Assembly (NCBI GenBank): GCA_050874665.1
Contig: JBNMLC010000001.1
Span: 1 to 64,000 of the forward strand
DNA length: 64,000 nt
From: RUG11237 sp050874665
GTDB taxonomy: Bacteria > Bacillota > Clostridia > Lachnospirales > Lachnospiraceae
Direction: 5' to 3'
Shown: in pieces, positions 1 through 8,828 of the stretch
Layout of the letters: every line of letters starts with the position of its first letter
Position numbering within the stretch: the stretch's first letter is position 1
The notes under the pieces: model-generated
Databases searched by the model: none
The model's input: only the letters and a program-made list of their open reading frames with translations
What the model was told of the DNA's origin: nothing
Made by a program: the position numbers and the translations under genes

Positions 1-117
1 ACTGCAAGCGAAATTATATGGAAACCATCCAAGACGGGTACATTTAAATTGCATGTGTATGCCATTAATAACGGAAAAATAATTAACAAAACAGTTGAAA
101 GCTATACAGTGAGGTAA
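1..117 (+). CDS. C-terminal fragment of a secreted protein (5' end outside window)
   Basis: Frame 1 is open from base 1 and ends at TAA 115-117, giving 38 residues that finish in ESYTVR. They align without gaps to the last residues of the amylase at 458-3577, which finishes in EDYTVR; both share the pattern ASE-IWK-P-GT--L-VYAIN-G-I--KTVE-YTVR. The gene upstream therefore ends in the same C-terminal module as the amylase and is probably another secreted starch-active or surface protein. Its catalytic part is not in the window. Sharing of the tail is seen; the function is inferred. Confidence 0.8.
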   Translation, partial: TASEIIWKPSKTGTFKLHVYAINNGKIINKTVESYTVR

Positions 118-142
118 ACTGCCATATGTTAAAATAAGAAAT

Positions 143-170
143 TCCATCAGCGTTGCTGGTGGAGTTTTTT
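143..170 (+). terminator. Rho-independent terminator
   Basis: A 9-bp stem with one G-U pair (TCCATCAGC / GCTGGTGGA, GTT loop) is followed by a run of six T. It closes the gene ending at 117. The rest of 118-457 holds only the amylase promoter and operator region. Confidence 0.8.
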
Positions 171-349
171 GTGGATAAAGAGTACGAAAATTGTATTTTA
201 TGTGCAAAATGTACAAAAGCAGTGTAACAGGTAAAAAACAGAAACTGTAAATTTTTAGCTGTTTTTCAAGGAAAAATGAACCATTCCAATTTAAAGAAAA
301 AAAAGTATTGGTAAAAAGGGAGAAAATAGCAAAAAAAGAAAAAGTAATA

Positions 350-378
350 TGTACAAGGTGATGAAAAAGAAGTATAAT
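350..378 (+). promoter_or_regulatory. Promoter of the secreted amylase
   Basis: A -35 like TGTACA (350-355) and a consensus TATAAT (373-378) are separated by 17 bp. The amylase ATG lies 80 bp further on. The -35 matches only 4 of 6 consensus bases, which suits a promoter needing activation or de-repression. Confidence 0.55.
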
Positions 379-394
379 AAATCTGTAACAAATG

Positions 395-416
395 GGTAAT
401 AGTAACCGTTTGTTTC
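395..416 (+). promoter_or_regulatory. Possible LacI/CcpA-type operator of the amylase
   Basis: GGTAATAGTAACCGTTTGTTTC contains a CG-centred core (AACCGTTT) like LacI-family operators. It begins about 17 bp after the -10, where a bound repressor would block transcription. It resembles, in reverse orientation, the better matches at 3900-3925. This is an inference from pattern alone. Confidence 0.35.
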
Positions 417-457
417 AAAGATGAAATGTTAATCTTAAAGTTAAGGAAGGAGATATT

Positions 458-3400
458 ATGGCTTTGAAGAAAATAAGCAAAATAGCAGCACTGGCAATGG
501 CGGCTGTTATGGTAAGTGAAGCAGGACTTACCTCCTTTGTTCCTTTGACAGCAGAAGCAAAGGAAAAAGAAGAAACTATAGTAGAAGAAGTCATGAATGC
601 ATCAGGCAGTTCGGATAATTTTACGTGGGATAATGCTACCGTATACTTTGTTTTGACAGACCGTTTTGAGAATGGAAATAAGGGAAATGACCATTCTTAT
701 GGACGTTCCGTAGGTGAAGTGGACGCAGACAATTATGAAAATAGAATTGGAACATTCCATGGTGGAGATTTAGCCGGTATGACCAAAAAGATTAATGAGG
801 GTTATTTTGATGACCTTGGTGTGAATGCAATCTGGATTTCAGCCCCATACGAGCAGATTCATGGTGCTATCTGTGCACAGTACAGTGATAATGATGGATT
901 TAAGCATTATGCGTACCACGGATACTATCCATTAGATTGGAGTAGTATGGATGCGAACATGGGAACAGAAGCTGAAATGAAAGAATTTGTGGATACGGCC
1001 CATGAGCATGGAATTCGTGTAGTCTTAGACGTAGTAATGAATCATGTAGGCTATGCAGACCCTGTTACAGCCACAGACTATGGATTTGGTGGAGTGGGTT
1101 CTGATTGGAAAAACCTATATTATAATACATCAGAAAAGAGTTATCGTTGGTATCATGACTATAGTACAGAAACAACCGATGGAAAATATACCTTGAATTC
1201 CAACGCTGACTGGACTTCTAAATGGTGGGGACCAAGCTGGGTACGTGCCATCGGTAAACGCTTTAACGGATATGAGGGAAGCGAAGACCAAAATTCAGTA
1301 GGAGATTTAAAAGTATGTACTGGTGGTCTTCCGGATATTAAAACAGAAGCTGGTAATGACAATGGGTTACCTCCTGTTTTACAAACCAAATGGAAACAAG
1401 AAGGCAGATATGACCAGGAAATGGCAGAGCTTGATACTTTCTTTAGTGAAAATAATCTTCAGCGTCGTAATGTAAACTATGTTGTGAAATGGTTAACAGA
1501 TTTTGTAAAAGATTATGGCGTAGATGGTTTCCGTTGTGACACTGCAAAACATATTGAAGTAGAACATTGGAAAACATTGAGAGATTGTGCAAACAAAGCC
1601 TTGAAGGAATGGAGAAAAAACAATCCGGATAATGTAGCTGCCAGCTGGGATGAAGATTTCTGGATGACGGGTGAAGTGTTTGGATTTACAGGTGGTAAGA
1701 ATGAGTACTTTACTTCCGGAGCATTTGATTCCTTGATTAACTTTTCGCTTCACGGAAAGAATAGTGATAATTCTCATAAATACGGGGCTGATATGGAGCA
1801 ACTATATTCAAGTTATGCATCTTCCATTAACTCAGACCCGAATTACAATATGTTAACATACATTTCTTCCCATGACGTTGGTTTAGGAAGCAGAGATCCA
1901 AAAGTAGCTGCTTCACTGCTCTTATGTCCGGGCGGTGTACAGATTTACTATGGTGATGAAACGGGAAGAACCACAGGTAATCTTGGAGCTAATGTAGAAC
2001 AGGGCTGGCGTTCACAAATGAACTGGTCAGGTGCTACAGAAAGTAATCAATTATACGTAAACTATCAGAAAATTGGACAGTTTAGAAATAACCATGTATC
2101 CGTTGGTGCAGGAGCACATAAACGCTTGGACGGCAATGATTATACATTCAGCAGAACTTATCATTTAGGACAAGAAGACGAAGATAAGGTAGTAGTATCT
2201 CTGCCATTTACAGCAGGAACACATAGTGTAAATGTAAGTGGTGTTTTTGCAGATAATGAAACAGTAGTGGATGCATATTCAGGCGAAAGCTATACAGTAT
2301 CTGGTGGTAAGGTTTCTGTAACTTCTGATTCCAATGGTATTATTCTGTTAGAAGAAACGGGCGCAATCAAACCAAGCGTTGGCGCAAATATTACCTCAGG
2401 TACCTATCAGGGAACAACATACAGCTCTGAAACAATTCAGGTAAAATTAAGTGCAAATAAGGTAAAAGATGCTACATACTCTGTCAATGGCGGAGAAGAA
2501 AAAGCGTTCAATGCAGATGATGTTATTACACTAGGCGGCGGAACTGCATATGAAGAAAAGACTACTTTGGTATTAAAGGGTAAATCAGAAGAAGATAATT
2601 CTGATGTAGAAAAAATTGTAACATATCAGAAATGTAAAGAACCAACCATTTCCGGAGCAACAGGAATTAAGGTAGCTAAGAGTGAATTTACGGAAGCACC
2701 ATTCTGCTATGCATATAGTGCCACAACAGAATTAAACGGTAAATGGCCTGGAAATAAGATGGTAGATGATGGTCAATACTGGAGTTTTACACCGGAAGGA
2801 ACAGAAAGCTTTATAATGATTCTTTCAGATTCTTCAAACTGGAGAAGTACTCCGGAAGGAACAGATGGTTTGAGTGTAACAGGAACACAGTTATATACGA
2901 AGTCTACAGGAAAGTTAACGGAGCTTCAGGTTGGTGACAAGGCAAAAGTCACAGTTAAATATGTAGATGAGGCAGGAAATGATTTAACAGGTGGTTTGAA
3001 TGTATATCGTGTTGGTGCAGAAGGTGATTCTTATACTACAAGTGCAAGAAACATTCCGGGCTGCACATTAAAAGAAACACCGAGCAATGCTACTGGTACA
3101 TTTACAAAAGATGAGATTACAGTAACTTATGTATATTCCGGTGGAGAACAACCGACAAATACACCGGTACCGACAGAAACCGGTATTCCAACACCGACAA
3201 TGCCAATTGATGTGACAAGTACACCGATACCAACGGGAATAGATAATCCGACAAATACACCGGTACCAACAACAGGCGAGATTACAGATACCCCACATAT
3301 TACAGAAGTACCGGCAAACTTTGCGTTAGACGGATTCACAGCGGTTAAGACAAGAGATGGTATCAAATTAATCGCAAATACTTCCGGTGGAAATGGAGCG

Positions 3401-3577
3401 ATTAGATATATGTTCTCCTATGAAAAAGATGGAAAAGAAATTCTGATTGCAAACTTCCAGTCAGCGAGTGAATATATCTGGAAAGCTCCTGTAGCAGGAA
3501 CATATACCTTAAATGTATATGCAATTAATTGCGGAACTATTTTAGACAAGACTGTAGAAGATTACACAGTAAGATAA
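458..3577 (+). CDS. Secreted multidomain alpha-amylase (GH13)
   Basis: The 1039-aa extracellular enzyme hydrolyses alpha-1,4-glucan. A signal peptide covers about residues 1-34. The catalytic GH13 barrel follows, opening with VYFVLTDRFENG as in MalS-like (subfamily 19) amylases. Visible are DVVMNH (~191), the nucleophile Asp in GFRCD (~361), the acid/base Glu in GEVFGF (~405) and the transition-state Asp in SSHD (~472). After the barrel come a CBM26-like starch-binding segment (~745-820), a MucBP-like segment (~828-895), a Thr/Pro linker rich in PTNTPVPT and a ~90-aa C-terminal module shared with the gene ending at 117. No LPXTG anchor is visible. The RBS GGAAGGAG supports the ATG. Products would feed the importer that follows. 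The GH13 call is sure; the subfamily and accessory names are probable. Confidence 0.93.
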   Translation: MALKKISKIAALAMAAVMVSEAGLTSFVPLTAEAKEKEETIVEEVMNASGSSDNFTWDNATVYFVLTDRFENGNKGNDHSYGRSVGEVDADNYENRIGTFHGGDLAGMTKKINEGYFDDLGVNAIWISAPYEQIHGAICAQYSDNDGFKHYAYHGYYPLDWSSMDANMGTEAEMKEFVDTAHEHGIRVVLDVVMNHVGYADPVTATDYGFGGVGSDWKNLYYNTSEKSYRWYHDYSTETTDGKYTLNSNADWTSKWWGPSWVRAIGKRFNGYEGSEDQNSVGDLKVCTGGLPDIKTEAGNDNGLPPVLQTKWKQEGRYDQEMAELDTFFSENNLQRRNVNYVVKWLTDFVKDYGVDGFRCDTAKHIEVEHWKTLRDCANKALKEWRKNNPDNVAASWDEDFWMTGEVFGFTGGKNEYFTSGAFDSLINFSLHGKNSDNSHKYGADMEQLYSSYASSINSDPNYNMLTYISSHDVGLGSRDPKVAASLLLCPGGVQIYYGDETGRTTGNLGANVEQGWRSQMNWSGATESNQLYVNYQKIGQFRNNHVSVGAGAHKRLDGNDYTFSRTYHLGQEDEDKVVVSLPFTAGTHSVNVSGVFADNETVVDAYSGESYTVSGGKVSVTSDSNGIILLEETGAIKPSVGANITSGTYQGTTYSSETIQVKLSANKVKDATYSVNGGEEKAFNADDVITLGGGTAYEEKTTLVLKGKSEEDNSDVEKIVTYQKCKEPTISGATGIKVAKSEFTEAPFCYAYSATTELNGKWPGNKMVDDGQYWSFTPEGTESFIMILSDSSNWRSTPEGTDGLSVTGTQLYTKSTGKLTELQVGDKAKVTVKYVDEAGNDLTGGLNVYRVGAEGDSYTTSARNIPGCTLKETPSNATGTFTKDEITVTYVYSGGEQPTNTPVPTETGIPTPTMPIDVTSTPIPTGIDNPTNTPVPTTGEITDTPHITEVPANFALDGFTAVKTRDGIKLIANTSGGNGAIRYMFSYEKDGKEILIANFQSASEYIWKAPVAGTYTLNVYAINCGTILDKTVEDYTVR

Positions 3578-3628
3578 TTGTCATTGTCATAAGAAACAAT
3601 TACATAAAAATTTGATTTTTTTGTTTAG

Positions 3629-3689
3629 AAAAATGCACCGTGGGCATTTGGAAATTGTACCGATCTCCAAAGCCTGCAGGTGCATTTTT
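3629..3689 (+). terminator. Long hairpin terminator after the amylase
   Basis: AAAAATGCACC (3629-3639) pairs with GGTGCATTTTT (3679-3689). Inside, TTTGGA pairs with TCCAAA. The right arm ends in five T. It separates the amylase from the importer operon. Confidence 0.7.
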
Positions 3690-3857
3690 ATTATAAAAAG
3701 CAATGATGTGACAAAAATATTACAAATTTATGAAAAAGTACCAATTCGACAAAAGAAGATGGAAAACCACAAAAGCATATATTGTGCAAAACGAACAAAA
3801 TATAATAACTTAAGTTGTGTGAAATATATAAAATGCAAAAAAGAAGTCAAAAATGAG

Positions 3858-3886
3858 TTGCGAAAATTTGGGCAATGTGTTAGTAT
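3858..3886 (+). promoter_or_regulatory. Promoter of the maltodextrin importer operon
   Basis: TTGCGA (3858-3863) and TAGTAT (3881-3886) are spaced 17 bp. The predicted start lies just before the two operator-like sequences at 3900-3925. Confidence 0.5.
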
Positions 3887-3899
3887 AAACATAGTTCAT

Positions 3900-3925
3900 C
3901 GGAAACGTTACCGAAAACGATACCA
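3900..3925 (+). promoter_or_regulatory. Tandem LacI/cre-like operators
   Basis: Two overlapping sites with CG-centred cores lie here: CGGAAACGTTACCG (3900-3913) and CGAAAACGATACCA (3912-3925). The second matches 12 of 14 positions of the CcpA cre consensus TGWAARCGYTWNCW, a consensus shared by many LacI-family operators. Likely binders are the LacI-type regulator at 8829-9872 or CcpA; the sequence cannot tell which. Confidence 0.6.
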
Positions 3926-4014
3926 AACAATCGGTTGAGGGGTGGAACGATGACAGCGTGTTATAAATGCGCAGGGAGAAACAGGATAGTAAATAAGAGA
4001 GAGAGGTAAAATTT

Positions 4015-5439
4015 ATGAAGAAAAAATTGGTTAGCGCACTTTTGAGTGCAGCAATGGTTTCAACAATGCTTATGGGATGTGGTGGAGATAACGCTTCCAC
4101 AGACAGCAGCAATGACACACAGGACGAAGCAGGCGATGAAGCAGCAGATGATGCACAGACAGGTGATGCAGGGGAAGAGACAACAGCATCTTCAGAAGGT
4201 GGAAAAGTTTACTACTTAAACTTCAAACCGGAAGTTGCGTCTGATTGGGAAAATTTAGCAGCATCTTATACAAAACAGACCGGTGTAGATGTTAAAGTTG
4301 TAACAGCAGCAAGTGGTACTTACGAGCAGACATTAAAATCAGAAGTTGCAAAGACAGATGCTCCTACCTTGTTCCAGATTAATGGACCAATCGGATACCA
4401 GTCATGGAAAGAGTACTGCTTAGATTTATCGGGTACAGACTTTTATAACTGGTTAACAGACAAGAGTCTTGCAATCACAGATGGTGATGGCGTATATGGT
4501 ATCCCATATGTAGTAGAAGGATATGGTATCATTTACAATGACAAGATTATGAGAGATTATTTTGCATTAGCTGATAAGGCAGTAGATATTTCTTCAGCAT
4601 CTGAAATTAAGAATTTTGATACATTGAAGGCAGTTGTAGAAGATATGCAGGCTAAGAAAGACCAGTTAGGTATCGAAGGTGTATTCGCTTCTACATCATT
4701 CAAGGCTGGTGAAGACTGGAGATGGCAGACACATTTAGCTAACCTTCCAATTTACTATGAATTCAAAGACAAAGGTATTTCTGATGCACAGGAAATCGAA
4801 TTGACATATGGAGATAACTATAAGAATATTTTTGATTTATACATCAACAATTCTTGCACAGATAAAGCACAGTTAGGAACAAAATCTGTAGAAGATTCTA
4901 TGGCTGAATTTGCATTAGGTAAAGTAGCTATGGTTCAGAATGGTAACTGGGGCTGGGGACAGATCAGCGGAACAGATGGAAATGTAGTTGCAGCTGAAGA
5001 TGTTAAATTCCTTCCAATCTATACAGGTGTTGAAGGCGAAGAAGGTCAGGGCTTATGTGTAGGTACAGAAAACTATATGTGTGTAAACAGCCAGGTATCT
5101 GAAGCAGATCAGCAGGCAACAATTGATTTCGTTGAATGGGTATTTAACTCAGATGAAGGAAAAGCATTCGCAACAGAAAAATTAGGTATTGTACCATTCT
5201 CAACATTTACTGATGATGAAAAACCAAGCGATCCACTTGGACTTGAAGTATCTAAGTACATGGAAGATGGTTCTTTAACATCTGTATCTTGGAACTTTAC
5301 AGCATTCCCAAGCCAGACATTCAAAGATGAACTTGGATATGCATTATTAGATTACTGTAACGGAACATCAGATTGGGATAGCGTTGTAACAGCATTCGTT
5401 GATGGATGGAAACTTGAAAAAGAAGCAAGCGCTGAATAA
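4015..5439 (+). CDS. Maltodextrin ABC transporter, substrate-binding lipoprotein
   Basis: The 474-aa type 1 extracellular solute-binding protein captures maltose or maltodextrins at the outer face of the membrane. A lipoprotein signal with lipobox LMGC sits at about residues 19-22. An acidic low-complexity tether of Asp, Glu, Ala and Thr follows, then the two-lobed binding fold. The carbohydrate-binding family is clear from the fold sequence and the two permeases that follow. The sugar is inferred from the amylase before it and malQ behind it. The RBS GAGAGAGG supports the ATG. Its promoter carries LacI-like operators. Confidence 0.88.
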   Translation: MKKKLVSALLSAAMVSTMLMGCGGDNASTDSSNDTQDEAGDEAADDAQTGDAGEETTASSEGGKVYYLNFKPEVASDWENLAASYTKQTGVDVKVVTAASGTYEQTLKSEVAKTDAPTLFQINGPIGYQSWKEYCLDLSGTDFYNWLTDKSLAITDGDGVYGIPYVVEGYGIIYNDKIMRDYFALADKAVDISSASEIKNFDTLKAVVEDMQAKKDQLGIEGVFASTSFKAGEDWRWQTHLANLPIYYEFKDKGISDAQEIELTYGDNYKNIFDLYINNSCTDKAQLGTKSVEDSMAEFALGKVAMVQNGNWGWGQISGTDGNVVAAEDVKFLPIYTGVEGEEGQGLCVGTENYMCVNSQVSEADQQATIDFVEWVFNSDEGKAFATEKLGIVPFSTFTDDEKPSDPLGLEVSKYMEDGSLTSVSWNFTAFPSQTFKDELGYALLDYCNGTSDWDSVVTAFVDGWKLEKEASAE

Positions 5440-5453
5440 GATGTAACAATATT

Positions 5454-5484
5454 AGGTGGGTGCAGTGTCAAAGCTGGCCCACTT
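5454..5484 (+). other. Intercistronic hairpin between binding protein and permease
   Basis: AGGTGGG pairs with CCCACTT around a 17-nt loop; no T-run follows. Such hairpins commonly protect the binding-protein mRNA and let it be made in excess over the permeases. That role is inferred. Confidence 0.45.
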
Positions 5485-5514
5485 ATTCAATACAATGAAA
5501 AGGAGAGGATTTTA

Positions 5515-6360
5515 ATGCAAAAGGCACTGAAAAAGTATTTCCCAATCTTTGCACTGCCAACATTAATTGCGTTTGTTATTGCATTCGTAGTACCATTTTT
5601 TATGGGTATCTATTTATCATTTTGTAAGTTCCGTACGGTGACAAATGCTCAATTTATCGGATTGGGGAATTACACAAAGGCATTTGCGAATAAGGATTTT
5701 TTAAATGCATTATTGTTCACGGTTAAATTTACAGTAGTATCAGTAATTACAATTAATGTATTATCTTTCTTACTTGCATTATTGCTTACTAAGGGGATTA
5801 AGGGAACAAATATTTTCAGAACAGTATTCTTTATGCCGAACTTAATTGGAGGTATTGTACTTGGATATATTTGGCAGCTTATTATTAATGGTATTTTGCT
5901 GAAAGTAGTAGGACAGGACATTTATTATAATCCGAATTATGGCTTTTGGGGTTTGATTATTCTGATGAACTGGCAGCAGATTGGTTACATGATGATTATT
6001 TATGTGGCAGGTATCCAGAATGTTCCACCAGAATTGATTGAAGCAGCAAAGATTGATGGAGCAACTACATGGCAGACATTAAAGAGTGTTATTGTTCCAA
6101 TGGTTATGTCTTCTTTTACGATTTGTATTTTCTTAACATTGACAAATTCATTTAAATTGTTTGACCAGAACTTAGCTTTGACAGCAGGTCTTCCGGCAAG
6201 AAAAACTGCCATGCTCGCATTAGATATTTATAATACGTTTTATGGAAGAACCGGTTGGGAAGGTGTTGGTCAGGCAAAGGCAGTTGTGTTCTTTGTGATT
6301 GTAGCAGTTATTTCTTTGACACAGCTTGTTGTTACAAGAAGTAAGGAGGTGGAAAACTAA
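5515..6360 (+). CDS. Maltodextrin ABC transporter permease (MalF type)
   Basis: The 281-aa inner-membrane permease has about six hydrophobic segments and the EAA loop that contacts the ATPase (EAAKIDGATTWQTL, about residues 180-193). It lacks the long periplasmic P2 loop of enterobacterial MalF, as Gram-positive members do. RBS AGGAGAGG precedes the ATG. Its stop overlaps the next start (TAATG), so the two permeases are translationally coupled. Confidence 0.9.
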   Translation: MQKALKKYFPIFALPTLIAFVIAFVVPFFMGIYLSFCKFRTVTNAQFIGLGNYTKAFANKDFLNALLFTVKFTVVSVITINVLSFLLALLLTKGIKGTNIFRTVFFMPNLIGGIVLGYIWQLIINGILLKVVGQDIYYNPNYGFWGLIILMNWQQIGYMMIIYVAGIQNVPPELIEAAKIDGATTWQTLKSVIVPMVMSSFTICIFLTLTNSFKLFDQNLALTAGLPARKTAMLALDIYNTFYGRTGWEGVGQAKAVVFFVIVAVISLTQLVVTRSKEVEN

Positions 6361-7232
6361 TGGCTAAAAAGAAAGGAACAGTAAATGAGATAGATTCACC
6401 TCAGGTATCGAAGGCCCAGGGAATTATTATAGCAATATTTCTTGCAGCTTTGTCAGTTTTATTCCTGGCACCAATTTTAATTGTTTTAATTAATTCATTT
6501 AAAAGTAAACTTTACATTAGTTCCGAACCGTTTAAATTACCGGATGCCGATACATTTGTTGGACTATCCAACTATACAGACGGTGCAGTAAAGATTGGAT
6601 TCTTTCAATCCTTCGGCTGGTCATTGTTTATTACAGTATTTGCCGTAATTGTGATTGTATTATTTACAGCTATGACAGCATGGGTTATTACAAGAATTAA
6701 GTCAAAATTTACGAGCTTTTTATATTATTTCTTCGTATTTGCCATGATTGTACCATTTCAGATGGTAATGTTTACAATGACTTTTGTTGCAAATAGATTG
6801 CATTTAGACAATCCAGTTGGTATAATAATAATCTACCTTGGTTTTGGCTCTGGTCTTTCCGTATTTATGTTCAGTGGATTTGTTAAGGCAATTCCGATTG
6901 CTATGGAAGAAGCAGCCATGATTGATGGCTGTAATCCGCTTCAAACATTCTTTAACATTGTATTTCCAATGTTAAAGCCAACAGCAATCACGGTAGCAAT
7001 CCTGAATGCTATGTGGGTTTGGAATGACTACCTGTTACCGTATTTGATTTTGGGAACAGAGAATAAGACGATTCCAATTGCGATTCAGTACTTACGTGGC
7101 GGTTATGGTTCTGTAGATATGGGAGCCATGATGGCAATGCTGGTACTTGCGATTGTTCCGATTATTATATTCTATCTGACATGTCAGAAATATATTATTA
7201 AAGGTGTTGTAGCAGGTGCCGTAAAAGGTTAG
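6360..7232 (+). CDS. Maltodextrin ABC transporter permease (MalG type)
   Basis: The 290-aa partner permease has a short cytoplasmic N-terminus, then about six membrane segments. Its EAA loop reads EEAAMIDGCNPLQTF near residues 180-195. It overlaps the preceding permease by one base. No ATP-binding subunit gene follows. As in many Firmicutes sugar importers, a shared MsmX/MsmK-type ATPase encoded elsewhere probably energises it. Confidence 0.9.
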   Translation: MAKKKGTVNEIDSPQVSKAQGIIIAIFLAALSVLFLAPILIVLINSFKSKLYISSEPFKLPDADTFVGLSNYTDGAVKIGFFQSFGWSLFITVFAVIVIVLFTAMTAWVITRIKSKFTSFLYYFFVFAMIVPFQMVMFTMTFVANRLHLDNPVGIIIIYLGFGSGLSVFMFSGFVKAIPIAMEEAAMIDGCNPLQTFFNIVFPMLKPTAITVAILNAMWVWNDYLLPYLILGTENKTIPIAIQYLRGGYGSVDMGAMMAMLVLAIVPIIIFYLTCQKYIIKGVVAGAVKG

Positions 7233-7244
7233 TTAAAATGGATC

Positions 7245-7271
7245 AGAGTGCTTCTGTAGTGGGAGCACTCT
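7245..7271 (+). other. Intercistronic hairpin before malQ
   Basis: A perfect 8-bp stem, AGAGTGCT / AGCACTCT, encloses an 11-nt loop. It is followed by AAAAC rather than T, so it is more likely a processing or stability element than a terminator. Confidence 0.5.
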
Positions 7272-7308
7272 AAAACTTATCATAAAGGAAAAGAGAGGAT
7301 TAGAAAAA

Positions 7309-8796
7309 ATGAGAGCTAGCGGTGTGTTATTACCAATCTCCAGTCTGCCATCACCTTATGGCATTGGAACTTTTTCAAAGGAAGCGTATAGGTTTGTAGA
7401 TCAGTTACAGGAAGCAGGTCAGACTTACTGGCAGATTTTGCCATTAGGACCAACCGGATACGGAGATTCTCCTTATCAGTCATTTTCTACATTTGCAGGA
7501 AATCCATATTATATCGATTTGGAAGCATTGATTGGAGAAGGACTCTTAACCAGAGAAGAATGTGATGCTTGTGATTTTGGAGATAATGAAAATTATATAG
7601 ATTATGAAAAGGTTTATTTTGCACGCTTTGACATTTTAAGAAAAGCATATGAAAGAAGTAATATTAGAGAAAATGAGGATTTTGTTACATTTAAAGAAAA
7701 TAATGCATATTGGTTAGATGATTATGCATTGTATATGGCAGTAAAAAATAAATTTGAAGGTAAGGCATGGGTTGAGTGGGATGCAGACATTCGTACAAGA
7801 GAATCCAAAGCCATGAAAGCATATAAAGAAGAACTTGCAGACGAAATTACATTCTATGAATTTCAACAGTATACATTTGCAAGACAGTGGAAAAACTTAA
7901 AAAATTATGCAAATGAAAGAGGCGTTAAAATCATTGGAGATATTCCGATTTATGTAGCATTTGATGGCTCTGACAGCTGGTCAAATCCAAAGTTATTCCA
8001 GTTTGATGAAGAAAACAAGCCGGTAGCTGTCGCAGGCTGTCCTCCAGATGCATTTTCAGCAACGGGTCAGCTTTGGGGAAATCCTCTGTATGATTGGGAC
8101 TATCACAAAAAAACAGGATATAAATGGTGGATTCAGAGAGTTGCGTATTGTTTTGAATTATATGATGTAGTTCGTATTGACCATTTTAGAGGATTTGATG
8201 AATATTATTCTATTCCTTATGGTGAAGAAACGGCGGTAAACGGTAAATGGATGCCGGGACCAGGTTATGATTTATTTAAGAAATTAAATACAAAGCTTGG
8301 AGAAATGGATATTATAGCAGAAGATTTGGGATTCTTAACAGATACGGTGTTAGAATTATTAAAGCAGACAGGATATCCTGGAATGAAAATTTTGCAGTTT
8401 GCATTTGATTCCAGAGAAGAAAGTGATTATTTACCACATAACTATACAAATAATAGCATTGTTTATACTGGAACACATGACAATGATACGGTTTGTGGCT
8501 GGTACGAAGATATTCCGGAATGTGATAAGGACTTTGCAAAAGAGTATATGAATAATGAGAATACACCGGAGGAAGAAATTCATTGGGATTTCATTCGTCT
8601 TGCTATGGCAAGCGTTGCAGACAGATGTATTATCCCATTACAGGATTATTTAGGTCTTGGAAAGGAAGCAAGAATCAATATTCCATCTACGTTAGGTACG
8701 AACTGGAAGTGGCGTATGAGTAAAGACGATTTGACAGATGAAATTGTTGAGAAAATGAAGCATATGACGAAATTGTATGGAAGATTGGCAAAATAA
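7309..8796 (+). CDS. malQ: 4-alpha-glucanotransferase (amylomaltase, GH77)
   Basis: The 495-aa cytoplasmic enzyme transfers glucan segments between maltodextrins and releases glucose, working on the sugars brought in by the importer upstream. The family opening RASGVLLPISSLPSPYGIGTF is complete. GH77 motifs are visible: the nucleophile Asp in VRIDHFRGF (~286), the Glu in IIAEDLG (~339) and GTHDNDT (~390). The length is normal for the family. RBS AGAGAGGA lies just before the ATG. It is the last structural gene of the maltodextrin operon, with the regulator immediately after. Confidence 0.95.
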   Translation: MRASGVLLPISSLPSPYGIGTFSKEAYRFVDQLQEAGQTYWQILPLGPTGYGDSPYQSFSTFAGNPYYIDLEALIGEGLLTREECDACDFGDNENYIDYEKVYFARFDILRKAYERSNIRENEDFVTFKENNAYWLDDYALYMAVKNKFEGKAWVEWDADIRTRESKAMKAYKEELADEITFYEFQQYTFARQWKNLKNYANERGVKIIGDIPIYVAFDGSDSWSNPKLFQFDEENKPVAVAGCPPDAFSATGQLWGNPLYDWDYHKKTGYKWWIQRVAYCFELYDVVRIDHFRGFDEYYSIPYGEETAVNGKWMPGPGYDLFKKLNTKLGEMDIIAEDLGFLTDTVLELLKQTGYPGMKILQFAFDSREESDYLPHNYTNNSIVYTGTHDNDTVCGWYEDIPECDKDFAKEYMNNENTPEEEIHWDFIRLAMASVADRCIIPLQDYLGLGKEARINIPSTLGTNWKWRMSKDDLTDEIVEKMKHMTKLYGRLAK

Positions 8797-8828
8797 CTAT
8801 ATAATATAAATGTAAGGTGACGGGGTGT

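Noticed and set aside
3160..3290. Short direct repeats (acaaatacaccggtacc) as a possible CRISPR or repeat array
   Set aside because: They encode the in-frame PTNTPVPT linker of the amylase and have no regular spacers.
3068..3366. Minus-strand reading frames opposite the amylase linker
   Set aside because: They arise from the repetitive Thr/Pro codons of the linker and have no RBS.
3612..3938. Reading frame of 108 codons between the amylase and the importer
   Set aside because: It runs through the amylase terminator, the importer promoter and both operators, and has no RBS.
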